In this document: in pieces, positions 1 to 9,718 of the stretch
How the letters are laid out: the number at the start of each line of letters is the position of its first letter
How positions within the stretch are numbered: the first letter of the stretch is position 1
NCBI GenBank assembly: GCA_963777735.1
Contig: CAVZRQ010000002.1
Location: 62,001 to 126,000, forward strand
Origin: ZC4RG30 sp963777735
GTDB taxonomy: Bacteria; Pseudomonadota; Gammaproteobacteria; Steroidobacterales; Steroidobacteraceae
Reading direction: 5' to 3'
Length of the DNA stretch: 64,000 nucleotides
Position numbers and translations under genes: made by a program
The notes under the pieces: generated by a model
Database searches by the model: none
What the model saw: only the letters and a program-made list of their open reading frames with translations
Told to the model about the DNA's origin: nothing

Positions 1-364
1 CATGCGCCTTGAGCAGGTAGCGGTTGAGGATGTCGATGAGTTCCTTCACGCTGCCGATGGCATCGTCCGGCACCATGATTCCCAGTTCCTCGCACAACGT
101 CAGCACGAACTCGCTGGCGTTCATGCGCGGGTTGAGGATCAGCGCGATCTCGGTGTTGTCGGGCTGCTTCGCGAGCAGTGAACGGATGACGGTGGTCTTG
201 CCGGTGCCGACTTCACCGGTGAGCTGGATGAATCCGCCGGCCTCGGTGATGCCGTAGACCAGATGCGCCAGCGCTTCGGCGTGGCGGCCGCCGAGATACA
301 GATAGCGGGGATCGGGCGTGATCGAGAACGGCTTTTCAGCCAGGCCGTAGAACGAAAGGTACAT
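1..364 (-). CDS. ExeA/GspA-like AAA ATPase, N-terminal part (runs off left edge)
   Basis: The 121 visible residues begin with the FYGLxEKPFSITPDPRYL signature typical of the ExeA/GspA family, followed by a Walker A motif GEVGTGKTT at about residues 50-58. Family members are AAA ATPases linked to type II secretion or to polysaccharide/pilus export; which of these applies cannot be told because the C-terminal half, including any peptidoglycan-binding domain, lies outside the window. The start is the ATG at 362-364; no good ribosome binding site is visible. A stable hairpin separates it from the lipoprotein gene upstream. Confidence 0.85.
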   Translation of the reverse strand, partial: MYLSFYGLAEKPFSITPDPRYLYLGGRHAEALAHLVYGITEAGGFIQLTGEVGTGKTTVIRSLLAKQPDNTEIALILNPRMNASEFVLTLCEELGIMVPDDAIGSVKELIDILNRYLLKAH

Positions 365-380
365 AGGTGACCGTCAAATC

Positions 381-412
381 GCGCTGCGCGGCGGTTTGGC
401 CCCGCGCAGCGC
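381..412 (-). terminator. GC-rich hairpin between lipoprotein and ATPase genes
   Basis: A perfect 11-bp inverted repeat (GCGCTGCGCGG and its complement at 402-412) with a 10-base loop lies in the 55-base gap between two same-strand genes. There is no T-tract after it on the minus strand, so it may be a weak terminator, an attenuator or an mRNA-stabilising stem. Confidence 0.35.
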
Positions 413-419
413 CATGGCC

Positions 420-911
420 TTACGGCTTGACCGTGATGGTGATCTTCGGCGAAGTCACGACGGGATCGTACGGAATGTGCAGGTGATCGCCGAGCACCAG
501 CTGCAGGGTATGCGTGCCGGGCGTGAGCGTCTGCGTGGTTTCTGTCTGACCCTTGCCGAAGTGCACATGGTTGGCGTCGGCGGGCACCGGCATGGCGAGG
601 TTTTCCGGCAGGTCGACATCGATCAGCAGGTGATGGTGGCCGGCGTTCTCGAACGCCACGCCGGCGGGGGCCACGCCCATGCCGGACAGGCCGAATTGAA
701 TCTTGACGGGACTGGTTACGGTTTCGCCATCCTTCGGGCTGATGATGTAGGCCGCGGCGCCGGCAGGCGCAGCCGTGCGGGTGAGCGCAGGGGCAGCGGC
801 TGCTTCTGCGGGTGCGGCGGCCTCGGCGGCAGGAGCCGGCTCAGGCGCCTTCGAACAGCCTGCGAGCATCACCAGCGTCGCGGCAGCTGCCGCAGTCATT
901 GTGCGAACCAT
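420..911 (-). CDS. DUF4399 lipoprotein
   Basis: A 163-residue exported lipoprotein. The N-terminus is a short signal peptide ending in the lipobox LAGC, followed by an Ala/Pro/Glu-rich linker of about 30 residues. The rest matches the DUF4399 pattern: SPKDGETVTSPVKIQFGLSGMGVAPAG, a histidine-rich GHHHLLID segment, HVHFGKGQTE, and LQLVLGDHLHIPYDPVV (motifs quoted in parts). The function of this family is unknown; the conserved histidines suggest metal binding, which is inference. The ATG at 909-911 is chosen because AGAGGAGC sits 6 bases before it; an in-frame TTG eight codons upstream has no such site. Confidence 0.85.
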   Translation of the reverse strand: MVRTMTAAAAATLVMLAGCSKAPEPAPAAEAAAPAEAAAAPALTRTAAPAGAAAYIISPKDGETVTSPVKIQFGLSGMGVAPAGVAFENAGHHHLLIDVDLPENLAMPVPADANHVHFGKGQTETTQTLTPGTHTLQLVLGDHLHIPYDPVVTSPKITITVKP

Positions 912-944
912 TGTCTTGCTCCTCTTGTAATTCAAGTTCCGGCG

Positions 945-3375
945 TCAGATCCGACCCGCGGGCAGCTCGTGCGGCGCGAAATCGTCGACGTTGATGATGT
1001 GCATGATGCGCTGATCATAGTCGAGTAGCAGCGTGGCTTCCTCCTCGGTGAGGATGCCGAGCTGCCGGCCTTCGCGGATCTGCCCCGGCATGTCGAGCGC
1101 CTGGATGCGGCCCGTCTTCACGCCTTCCACGCGCAGGCGCCGGTCGATGGGCTCGACCTGCACCGCCATCTGCAGGGCTTCGTGCAATGCGGCGAGCGGA
1201 TTGCCGGCCACGCTGGTGCGGAAGGCATGCCGGCAGAGCCGGTCGCGCGAGGGGCCCGGTTCCATGGCGAGCGCGGCCAGCTTTGCGCTCAGTGCATCAC
1301 TGGGCGCGAAGTAGGTGCGGCCCCGCGGGAAGATCATGGCGCGCATCAGCCAGGCCAGCAGCCGGTTCGGGAAATTCCGCAGGAAGCCGTGCAGCTGCTC
1401 CTGCGCCCGGTAGAGCAGATCGCGGCAGGCCCACTCGACCAGGGGCTGGTCTTCCTTCGGCGAACCGTTGTCGTGGTAGTGCTTGAGCACCATCGAGGCC
1501 ATGTAGAGGTACGAGAGCACATCGCCGAGGCGCGCCGACAGGCTTTCCTTCTTCTTCAGGTAACCACCCAGCGACAGCATCGCCACATCGGTGGCGAAGG
1601 CAAACGAGGCGGAGAAGCGCTCGATGTGCTGGTAGTAGCGCTTGATGGCGCCGGTGCCGGGCGCGCCTTCGAAACGCGCGAAGGTGAGCGCCATGACCAG
1701 CGAGCGCACGGCATTCGAGATGGTGAAGCCGATGTGGCCGAACAGCGCGCGATCGAAATCATCCACGCTGCGTTCGCCATTGGGATTGCGCGCGGCCTGC
1801 ATTTCCTTCAGCACGAAGGGATGGCAGCGGATGGCGCCCTGGCCGAAGATGATGAGGTTGCGCGTGAGGATGTTGGCGCCTTCCACCGTGATGCCGATGG
1901 GCGAGGCCTGCCAGCCACGGGCGAGATAGTTGCGTGGCCCGAGCATCACGCCCTTGCCGCCATGGATGTCCATGGCGTCGGCCGCCACCACGCGGCTGAG
2001 TTCGGTGAGGTGCAGTTTCAGGATGGCCGAGGGCACGGCGGGTTGTTCGCCGGCGTCGATGGCGCCGGTGGTGACGCTGCGCGTGGCATCCATGATGTAG
2101 GTGTTGCCGACGATGCGGGCGAGCACCTGCTCGACACCTTCGAACTTGCCGACGGCGAGGCCGAACTGCTTGCGGATGCGCGCGTAGGCACCGGTGGTCC
2201 AGGTGGCGACCATCGCGCCACCGGTGGCATTGGCGGGCAGCGAGATGCAGCGGCCCACGGTGAGCTGCTCGATCAGCATGCGCCAGCCGCGACCGGCCTG
2301 GGCCGGACCACCGATGATGAAATCCACCGGGATGAATACATCTCGGCCGTGGATGGGGCCGTTCTGGAAGGGAATGTTGAGCGGAAAATGCCGGCGACCG
2401 ATCTCGAGGCCTTCGGTGTCGCGCGGGATCAGTGCGCAGGTGATGCCGATGTCGGCGTTGTTGCCCAGCAGTTTTTCCGGATCGAACAGCCGGAAGGCGA
2501 GGCCGATCACCGTGGCCACGGGTGCGAGCGTGATGTAGCGCTTGGAGAAGTTGAGGCGGATGCCGAGCACTTCGCGCCCTGCGTAGGTGCCGCGGCATAC
2601 CACGCCCGTATCGGTGATGGACGCGGCATCGGAACCAGCGACCGGACTCGTGAGACCGAAGCAGGGGATTTCCTCGCCGCGCGCGAGTCGTGGCAGGTAG
2701 TGGTTCTTCTGTTCCTCGGTGCCGTAGTGCACCAGCAGCTCACCCGGGCCGAGCGAGTTCGGCACCATCACCGTGACGCCCAGCGTGATGCTGCGGCTCG
2801 AGAGCTTGGTGAGGATCGAGGATTGCGCGTAGCGGCCGAAGCCGAGCCCGCCGTACTGCTTCGGGATGATCATCGCCCAGAAGCGTTCGCGCTTGATGAA
2901 CTCCCAGGCTTCCGGCGAGAGATCCGCGCGACGATGCGTGACGTCGAAGTCGTCGACCATCGCGCAGAGTGTTTCGGCAGGGCCATCGAGGAAGGCCTGC
3001 TCTTCGGCATTCAGCTGCGCCGGGCGCGTGGAGAGCAGCTTGTTCCAGTCGGGCTTGCCGGTGAACAGCTCGCCATCCCACCACACGCGAGCCCGCCTCG
3101 AGTGCTTCGCGTTCGGTGGCCGACATCGTCGGCAGCATGCGCAGATAGGTCTTCAGGAACGGGCGCGAGATCAGCGCCTTGCGCAGTGGCCGGAAGTTGA
3201 ACAGCCACAGCAGCACCAGCATCAGCAGCAGCAGGCCCTTCCACAGGCCGGCGGGATCTCCGAACCAGTAGTAGACCGCGAACAGCACCGTGAACACGAT
3301 GGAATAAACCAGCAGTGGCAGGCGCTGGTAGGCGAGTACCAGGACGGCAACGACGAACAGGGTGGCGAGCAGCAT
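945..3375 (-). CDS. fadE: FadE-type acyl-CoA dehydrogenase, frame broken once
   Basis: First enzyme of fatty acid beta-oxidation: FAD-dependent dehydrogenation of acyl-CoA to enoyl-CoA, probably at the inner membrane. The N-terminus has two hydrophobic segments followed by RPFLKTYLRMLPTMSATERE, as in Escherichia coli FadE. The dehydrogenase core follows (PNSLGPGELLVHYGTEEQK, then EIPCFGLTSPVAGSDA), then the C-terminal FadE-specific DUF1974 region. Reading changes frame near 3084: EALEAGS is in one frame and WWDGELFTGKPDW in the next. Dropping one base gives AGSRWWDGELF, which aligns with E. coli AGTTWWEGDLF. The span is 2431 bases, 810 codons plus one, so one extra base explains it. The corrected length of 809 residues matches the family. 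The start is the ATG at 3373-3375. Confidence 0.93.
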
Positions 3376-3429
3376 GGGTGGGACTATAGCGCCGCCCGGA
3401 ACGCGCCGCCTCAAGCCCAAGGCGCTGCC

Positions 3430-4896
3430 TCAGGTGCCGCAGAATGTGGCCAGCACCCGCTGCTCTTCCAGTGGGGGCTGTTGCCATGACTCCCGGCCAG
3501 CGTGTTCCCGGAATGGTTGCTGCACGACCGCCAGCAGGTCGCGGAAGGGCGTCAGGTCGCCCCGGTCACTGGCAGCTGCCAGTGCAGCTTCCACCAGATG
3601 ATTTCGCGGGATGAACAGCGGATTCACGCGACGCATGGCGATCTCGCGGTCGGCTGGCGAAAGCGCTTCGCCTTGCAACCGGGCGCGCCAGTCCTGCAGC
3701 CAGCTGTCGAGCCCGTCGACCGTGCCGAGCAAAGCGCGCAGCGCACCTTCGTGCGCCGCACCCTGCATGGCTTCGGTCAGGTGATGAAACGCCAGCGTGA
3801 AATCCGCTGCGGCGAGCTGCAGCAGAGTCAGGAAGCGGCTGGACAGTGCGGCATCGGTTTCACGCATGGCAGAGAGCCCGAGCTTCTGCCGCAGCAACTG
3901 CTGGTAACGCGCTTCGAATTCTGCGGGAAAACGGCTGATCACCGCCGTGGCGCCCTGGATGGCGACGGACTGGTCCGGATTGATCAGCGGCACCAGCGTT
4001 TCCGCGAAACGCGCGAGGTTCCATTGCGCGATCGCAGGTTGATTGCTGTAGGCGTAGCGGCCGCGATGATCAATCGAACTGAAGACGGTCTGCGGGTTGT
4101 AGTGATCCATGAACGCGCAGGGGCCGTAATCGATGGTTTCTCCCGACAGCGCCATGTTGTCGGTGTTCATGACACCGTGGATGAAGCCCGCGCCCAGCCA
4201 CTGCGCGATCAGCGCGGCCTGACGATCGGCAACCCATTTCAGGAACGCGAGTGCCGGCACCGGGGCCGCTGCCAGTGTGGGTGCATGGCGTTGAATGGCG
4301 TAATCCAGCAGCGCATGCAATGCGTCGAGATCCTGGCGCGCCGCGAAGTATTCGAAGGTGCCGACCCGCAGATGGCTGGCCGCGACGCGGGTCAGCACGG
4401 CGCCGGGCAGTGGCTCTTCGCGCAGCACGCGTTCACCGGTGGCCACCACGGCGAGCGAGCGCGTGGTCGGGATGCCGAGGGCATGCATGGCCTCGCTGAT
4501 GAGGTACTCACGCAGCATCGGGCCCACTGCGGCGCGCCCATCGCCGCTGCGCGAAAATGGAGTGCGGCCCGAGCCCTTGAGCTGCAGGTCATACAGCAGG
4601 CCATCCGCGGCGCGGCGCTCGCCGAGCAGGATGGCGCGACCATCGCCGAGTTGTGGCACGAAGTGGCCGTACTGATGGCCGGCATAGGCCATCGCAATGG
4701 GTCGCGCATCACCGGGCAGTTCGTTGCCCGACAGCAGCTGTGCGGCGTGGTCGGCAAGGCCGGGATCGAGCTGCAGGAAAGTGGCCAGCGCGTGGTTGTA
4801 GATCTGCAGCTGCGGCGCGGTGGCACGCGCCGGCGCCACCTCGACGAAGCACTGCTCTGGCAGCGTCGCGTAACTGTGTTCGAGACCGAGGTTCAT
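3430..4896 (-). CDS. selO: Protein adenylyltransferase SelO (YdiU/UPF0061)
   Basis: A 488-residue pseudokinase-fold enzyme that transfers AMP from ATP to Ser/Thr/Tyr of target proteins (known for E. coli SelO, linked to redox homeostasis). Family hallmarks are present: AYAGHQYGHFVPQLGDGRA, LKGSGRTPFSRSGDGRA with the lysine/arginine nucleotide-binding loop, HGVMNTDNMALSGETIDYGP containing the catalytic Asn/Asp and the DYG that replaces DFG, and the usual C-terminal FCGT. Bacterial SelO proteins lack the selenocysteine of the eukaryotic form; here the end is ordinary Cys-Gly-Thr. Length is full. It is followed 40 bases on by the PhoX-like gene on the same strand. Confidence 0.96.
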   Translation of the reverse strand: MNLGLEHSYATLPEQCFVEVAPARATAPQLQIYNHALATFLQLDPGLADHAAQLLSGNELPGDARPIAMAYAGHQYGHFVPQLGDGRAILLGERRAADGLLYDLQLKGSGRTPFSRSGDGRAAVGPMLREYLISEAMHALGIPTTRSLAVVATGERVLREEPLPGAVLTRVAASHLRVGTFEYFAARQDLDALHALLDYAIQRHAPTLAAAPVPALAFLKWVADRQAALIAQWLGAGFIHGVMNTDNMALSGETIDYGPCAFMDHYNPQTVFSSIDHRGRYAYSNQPAIAQWNLARFAETLVPLINPDQSVAIQGATAVISRFPAEFEARYQQLLRQKLGLSAMRETDAALSSRFLTLLQLAAADFTLAFHHLTEAMQGAAHEGALRALLGTVDGLDSWLQDWRARLQGEALSPADREIAMRRVNPLFIPRNHLVEAALAAASDRGDLTPFRDLLAVVQQPFREHAGRESWQQPPLEEQRVLATFCGT

Positions 4897-4932
4897 GCCT
4901 TGCCCCGCGGCGTGGGGTGCCTGCGGCAGGCG

Positions 4933-6240
4933 CTAACGCCAGGGTCCGGTGATGGCCAGCGTCATCGTCGGGCTGAACACATTGACGAACAGGGTCTTGC
5001 CGTCGGGCGCAAAACAGGCGCCGGCCAGTTCGGTCTGTCTGCGCAGCCTCGCCAGTGTATACGCCTCGCCCGCTGGTGAAATGCCGCGCAGGTGGTTGTC
5101 GACTTCGCGCGTGTACTGGTCTTCACAGACCACCAGGTGGCCATCCGGGGCGATCGTGAGGTTGTCGCCGTAATTGAACTGCTCGATGGAGGTGCTCTCG
5201 AAGAACAGCTGCAACTGGTCCTGGCGGGGACGCAGGCGGAAAATCTGGCCGAGCTTCGCATTGCCGCCGGAAGTGCAGCAGAAATAGAGTTCGCCATCGC
5301 CCATGTGGATGCCTTCGCCACGCGCGAACAGCGTGGCCCCCCGGGCCGCGCCGCGCTTGCGAAGATCATCCGCCGGGCTTTCGGGATCGTCGAGATCGAT
5401 CCAGCGCACCTTGTGCCAGCTGGCAGGCGCAATGGCCTGACTGGCACGGTTGCGGCTATCGGGAAACTTCTCGACAACAAGCGCCTGCAGACGGCCTCCG
5501 TCGATGAGCTTGTCGCGGGTGCGTGGAATGAAGCGGTACAGAAGTCCGTCGTCGCGGTCTTCCGTGAGGTAGACCACGCCGGTGCGCGGATCCACCGCGG
5601 CGGCCTCATGATTGAAACGCCCCATGGCCTTCAGCGGCACGGGATCGACGAGGCCGGTGGCCGATGCGGGCACTTCGAAGATCCAGCCGTGGTCTTTCGA
5701 GACGCCGCGCTCCCCGGCGCGCGTGACATCTTCCTCGCAGGTGAGCCAGCTGCCCCAGGGCGTGATGCCGCCGGCACAGTTGCGGATGGTGCCGGAAAGC
5801 GAGCGGAACTGGCGCTGCACGTCGAGCGTGCGGGCGTCGAGGATCAGCGTGGTAGTGCCGCCGGGCAGGACGGTGCCGTTGGCGCGGTTGTCATACCCGG
5901 GCGACGGGTTGCCCCCGGCATCCTGCTGTACCTGCAGCTCATGATTGCGCACCAGCGCGAGGCGGTTGCCCGGCAGCGCGAAGCAGCCCATGCCATCGGC
6001 GTAGTCGGGCACCTTGCCACCGTCATGCATGGCATCGCCCAGCTGCGAGAGGATGCGATAACTGAATCCCTGTGGCAGATCGAAAAGTCCGGCGGGATCC
6101 GGAACCAGCGGGCCGTAGGATGCCGCATTGGCGGCGGTTGCCAGGGGCTGGCGCAGCACGCAGCCGCTGGCGATCAGGCCAGCGAATGCGGTGCCGGTTG
6201 CAGCGAGGAATTGCCGACGGCTGACAGAGAGAGTATTCAT
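4933..6240 (-). CDS. PhoX/DUF839-family protein with Tat signal
   Basis: A 435-residue predicted periplasmic beta-propeller of the PhoX (DUF839) family, whose characterised members are Ca/Fe-dependent alkaline phosphatases. It starts with a Tat-type signal SRRQFLAATGTAFAGLIASGC, giving a possible lipidated cysteine. Family motifs include YADGMGCFALP, LVRNHEL, PWGSWLTCEED and VYLTEDRDDGLLYRFIP. Phosphatase activity is inferred; DUF839 proteins are diverse. Two starts are possible, 6240 or 6246 (two residues longer). The chosen start codon overlaps the start codon of the divergent sulfatase, so neither gene has an upstream region outside the other. Confidence 0.85.
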   Translation of the reverse strand: MNTLSVSRRQFLAATGTAFAGLIASGCVLRQPLATAANAASYGPLVPDPAGLFDLPQGFSYRILSQLGDAMHDGGKVPDYADGMGCFALPGNRLALVRNHELQVQQDAGGNPSPGYDNRANGTVLPGGTTTLILDARTLDVQRQFRSLSGTIRNCAGGITPWGSWLTCEEDVTRAGERGVSKDHGWIFEVPASATGLVDPVPLKAMGRFNHEAAAVDPRTGVVYLTEDRDDGLLYRFIPRTRDKLIDGGRLQALVVEKFPDSRNRASQAIAPASWHKVRWIDLDDPESPADDLRKRGAARGATLFARGEGIHMGDGELYFCCTSGGNAKLGQIFRLRPRQDQLQLFFESTSIEQFNYGDNLTIAPDGHLVVCEDQYTREVDNHLRGISPAGEAYTLARLRRQTELAGACFAPDGKTLFVNVFSPTMTLAITGPWR

Positions 6241-7876
6241 GCGCATCAGTATGCCGACTTCATGGAATCGTGTCAGGCGCGCGGCGTTCGTCGCCGCATT
6301 GCTGGTGGCTATTGGCGGCCAGGCGGCGGAGCGGCAAGCGGCCGCGGCCCCGCGGCCCCCGAACATCCTGTTCATCATTTCCGACGATATCGGGGTGGAT
6401 GCCAGCAGCACGATGTATCCCGGAATGATCGAGAACCTGGTGCGGCAATATGGCCCGGAAGGCCTGAAACACCCGGACTATCAGTCGATCAAGGGCCGCC
6501 CCGCGGCCATGCCGAACCTGGACCAGCTGGCGAAGCAGGGCATCGTGTTCTCGAATGTCTGGGCGCATCCGTTCTGCTCCCCTTCACGCGCCGCGATCCT
6601 CACCGGGCTGTCGGCAGCCAAAGCGAACGTCCTGAACTACACCGATCCGCTGGCCAACCAGTACACCTCGTTCGTGCAGCGTCTGAAGGATGAGGCCGGC
6701 TACAGCACGGGGCTGTTCGGCAAATGGCATCTGGCCGGCATGCCCGGCACGCCGAGCAACTATCCCGGAATGAAGCCGAAGCAGGCCGGTTTCGAGGTGT
6801 TCAAGGGCAACATGCACGCGGCCATCAAGTCGTACTGGGATTACGACTACATGGTGCAGGATGCGGCGACGCCAGCCGATCAATGGCGCACGGAGAAAGC
6901 GCCGCAGAAATCGCTGACCGGGATCGCGCCGACCACCTTTTCGGGCGTGGTGCAGGTGGCCGATGCGATCGAGTGGATCTCCGCGCAGGAGAAGGCGCAG
7001 CCGGGCAAGCCCTGGTTCTCGTGGGTGGCTTTCAATCTCGCACACGCCACTTCGCAGCAGCAGCCCAGCGCGATGATGGTGCCGAATGCCGATACGCTGG
7101 GAGCCGCCGCACTGGCCGAGATGAAGGCCTGCCATGGCACCTTCGGCACCAACACCACGGGCACCTGCAGCGGCGAGGCGCTGCTGCGCGCGATGTCGAA
7201 TTCCATGGATACCTTGATCGGCAGGCTGCTGACGGAAGTCGACCGGCTCGATCGCAATACCGTGGTGATCTACGTGGGTGACAACGGCACGCCGATGTAC
7301 GGCCGGCCGAATCTGGACTTCATCGACAACCTCTACATCACGCGCAAGGGTCGCGGCAAAGGCACTACCTACGAGAGCGGCGCGCGCGTGCCGCTGGCGA
7401 TCCGCGGGCCGGGCATCAGAGCCAATCGCGTGAATGGCGAGTTCCTGCAGGTCGCGGATCTGTTCCCGACCATCCTCTCGCTGGCCGGTTTGACGCCACC
7501 CGCTGAGGTGTCCAATGGCGATGGCAGCGGCAAGCTGGCCGTGGATGGCATTGCGCTGCAGCCGCTTCTCAGCGGCAAGGCGCAGACGGTGCGCGATCCG
7601 GACCAGGGATACGTGATGTCGGAATCGATGAACCTGATGACCAATGGCACGCGGCAGGTGGCGGCCCGCAATGGCACCTACAAGGTGATCTGCACGGAGA
7701 AGACCGAGCTTGCCGCCTGCGAGTTCTACAACCTGGCTCGGGATCCGCTCGAGGAGTATCCGCTGGCGAAGCCCGCCAGCTGCAGCGGCAGCTGGACTGT
7801 GAAGAACCCCGAGTGGCATTACTGCCGGCTGAACGAGCTGATCCGCACGCGGTCGTTCTTCGCGATGGGGCGGTAA
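6239..7876 (+). CDS. Exported arylsulfatase-type sulfatase
   Basis: A 545-residue sulfatase of the alkaline phosphatase superfamily, predicted to hydrolyse sulfate esters in the periplasm; the substrate cannot be read from sequence. A signal peptide (RRAAFVAALLVAIGGQAA) precedes the metal-binding NILFIISDDIG. The sulfatase signature CSPSR has its cysteine at residue 113 and is followed by AAILTG; this Cys is the residue oxidised to formylglycine. GLFGKWHLAG and VIYVGDNGTP are further active-site motifs. A formylglycine-generating enzyme is encoded at 41695. Start ATG 6239-6241 is preceded by AGAGAGAG; ATG 6251 is an alternative. Confidence 0.92.
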   Translation: MRISMPTSWNRVRRAAFVAALLVAIGGQAAERQAAAAPRPPNILFIISDDIGVDASSTMYPGMIENLVRQYGPEGLKHPDYQSIKGRPAAMPNLDQLAKQGIVFSNVWAHPFCSPSRAAILTGLSAAKANVLNYTDPLANQYTSFVQRLKDEAGYSTGLFGKWHLAGMPGTPSNYPGMKPKQAGFEVFKGNMHAAIKSYWDYDYMVQDAATPADQWRTEKAPQKSLTGIAPTTFSGVVQVADAIEWISAQEKAQPGKPWFSWVAFNLAHATSQQQPSAMMVPNADTLGAAALAEMKACHGTFGTNTTGTCSGEALLRAMSNSMDTLIGRLLTEVDRLDRNTVVIYVGDNGTPMYGRPNLDFIDNLYITRKGRGKGTTYESGARVPLAIRGPGIRANRVNGEFLQVADLFPTILSLAGLTPPAEVSNGDGSGKLAVDGIALQPLLSGKAQTVRDPDQGYVMSESMNLMTNGTRQVAARNGTYKVICTEKTELAACEFYNLARDPLEEYPLAKPASCSGSWTVKNPEWHYCRLNELIRTRSFFAMGR

Positions 7877-7895
7877 CGCCCGCGCGCGCAGGCGT

Positions 7896-8423
7896 TCAGG
7901 CTTTCGGGCGAAACGCCTTCATCACTGCCTCATTGGTTTCCAGGCGCGGGCCGCCGATGAGGTCGATGCAGTAGGGAATGGCGGGAAATACGACCTCGAG
8001 GTTTTCGCGAATTGATTTGGGTCTTCCTGGAAGATTCACGATCAGCGTGCGGCCGCGGATGCCGGCGGTCTGCCGCGACAGGATGGCGGTGGCCACATAC
8101 TTCAATGACGTGGCGCGCATCAGTTCCCCGAAGCCCGGCATCTCACGCTGCACCACGCGCAGCGTGGCTTCGGGCGTGACATCTCGCGGCGCGGGGCCCG
8201 TGCCACCGGTGGTGACGATCAGGCAGCAGCCGGCCACATCGGCCTGACGGGTGAGTTCGGCGGCGATCACGTCGACTTCGTCCGGCACCACGCGATAGTC
8301 CACCTCGAAAGGTGTGGCCAGCCATTCACGCAGCAGGGCGATGCAGGCCTGCCCGGGTTCGTCGGCATACACACCCGCGCTGGCGCGGTCCGAAACGTTC
8401 AGCACTCCGATTACCGCCGTCAT
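7896..8423 (-). CDS. mogA: Molybdopterin adenylyltransferase
   Basis: A 175-residue MogA/MoaB-fold enzyme that adenylylates molybdopterin before molybdate insertion in Mo-cofactor synthesis. It shows IGVLNVSDRASAG at the N-terminus, the nucleotide-binding TTGGTGPAPRDVTPEAT motif and LPGRPKSIRENL near the end, all diagnostic of MogA. The start at 8421-8423 is set by a strong GAGGAGG site 6-8 bases upstream. It converges with the sulfatase (19-base gap) and is divergent from the efflux adaptor gene. No other molybdenum gene is in the window. Confidence 0.93.
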   Translation of the reverse strand: MTAVIGVLNVSDRASAGVYADEPGQACIALLREWLATPFEVDYRVVPDEVDVIAAELTRQADVAGCCLIVTTGGTGPAPRDVTPEATLRVVQREMPGFGELMRATSLKYVATAILSRQTAGIRGRTLIVNLPGRPKSIRENLEVVFPAIPYCIDLIGGPRLETNEAVMKAFRPKA

Positions 8424-8476
8424 CGTCGATCCTCCTCGCTTGAGGTGTGGGAGACTATCCGCAGCAGGAGATTCAT

Positions 8477-9714
8477 GTGAACCGTTCGTTCTTGCGGCGT
8501 CCCGCCGTGCTCGTGGCCCTGGTGGCCGTCGTGATGATTGTGTTGTATGCCGGTCTGCGTCTTCGCGGGCCGGAATTGCCGGGTTACCGGATCGATACTC
8601 GGCCACTGGTGCAGACCGTGGTGGCCACCGGGCGGGTGATCAGCACCTCGCGCACGCAGGTGGGCAGCGAAGTCACCGGCACCGTGCTCGAACGGCGCGT
8701 GCAGGAAGGCGATGTGGTCAAGCCGGGCGACGTGCTGGTGGTGCTGCGCGCGGATGATCTCGATGCGCGGGTGCGTGAGGCAGAGGCCGCGCTGCGCCAG
8801 CTGCAACAGGCATCGCGGCCGCAGGCAGAGGCCAGTCTGCGCCAGGCCGAGGCGCAGTCCGCGCAGGCGGCACGTGAGCGGCAGCGGCGTGCAGACCTTT
8901 TTGCCCGGCAGCTGGTGGCGCGCGAAGTGCTGGAGCAGGCGGAAGAAGCCGAAGCAGTGGCTCGTGCCGCGGCCGAACGTGCCCGCCTCGCCGCGCAGGC
9001 CAGCGCGCCGGGACGCAGTGAAGAGCTGCAATTGCAGGAGCGGCTGGCGGCTGCCCGTGCGCAACTGGCGAAGACCCGCATCCGTGCGCAGTCCGGTGGT
9101 GTGGTGCTGACCCGCCACGTGGAGCCGGGTGACCTGGTGCAGCCGGGCAAGGTGCTGTTCGAAATCGCGCGCAGTGGCGCCACCGAAATCGAAGTACCGG
9201 TGGATGAAAAGAACCTGGCGGTGCTGGCCGTGGGCCAGTCCGCGCAGTGTGTGGCAGATGCCTTTCCGAACCAGCCATTTGCCGCGACCGTGAACTTCGT
9301 GGCGCCGGGAGTGGATGCCCAGCGCGGCACCGTGATCATCCGTCTCGGCGTGGAGCCGGTGCCCGGATTCCTGCAAGCAGGACATGACGGTGTCGGCGAA
9401 TGTGCAGACCGGCAGCCGGGCGGCGGCGCTGGTGGTGCCGAATGATGCGTTGCTGGATGTCGGCACGGCGCAGCCCGCGGTGCTCGCCGTCCGCGATGGC
9501 CGGCTGCAGCGCGTCCCGGTGCAGCTGGGCCTGCAGGGCCTTGTCATGACCGAAGTTACTGCAGGGATCGCCGACCGGCGAGATCGTGCTGGCCGGCGCC
9601 GCAACGGTTGCCGACGTGCAGGAAGGCGCACGTCTGCGCGTGGCGTTCGAAAAGCTGCCCGCAACCGGTGCCGACTCCGCCTCGCGGCGCGAACTGCCCG
9701 TCAGCTTCGACTAG
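8477..9714 (+). CDS. RND/MacA-type periplasmic adaptor subunit, frame broken twice
   Basis: Membrane-fusion protein expected to link the following FtsX-type permease and ATPase to an outer-membrane channel. An N-terminal membrane anchor (AVLVALVAVVMIVLYAGL) is followed by a lipoyl/hairpin region with a long Ala/Arg/Glu-rich coiled coil, then the beta-barrel (IEVPVDEKNLAVLAVGQSA). Frame changes occur near 9374 (GFLQ|A; one A too many gives GFLQQDMTVSANVQTGS) and 9575 (one C too many gives TAGIADGEIVLAG). The span of 1238 bases is two over a multiple of three, which fits two extra bases. Corrected length is about 411 residues. The start is GTG 8477, six bases after GCAGGAG. The gene ends five bases before the permease. 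Confidence 0.88.
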
Positions 9715-9718
9715 CAGC

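Noticed and set aside
1182..3200. Very long open frame antisense to fadE (672 codons), and similar long frames at 3502-5079, 5092-6693 and 48331-49503
   Set aside because: They lie opposite well-conserved genes, their translations are rich in Arg/His/Gly with no recognisable domains, and long antisense frames are expected in GC-rich DNA.
7875..7896. Short hairpin AACGCC/GGCGTT between sulfatase and mogA
   Set aside because: Only six base pairs with a ten-base loop and no T-run; not convincing as a terminator.
8477..9714. Programmed frameshifting in the efflux adaptor and other broken genes
   Set aside because: No slippery heptamer or downstream structure was seen, two shifts occur in one gene, and the breaks are scattered over unrelated genes; sequence error is simpler.
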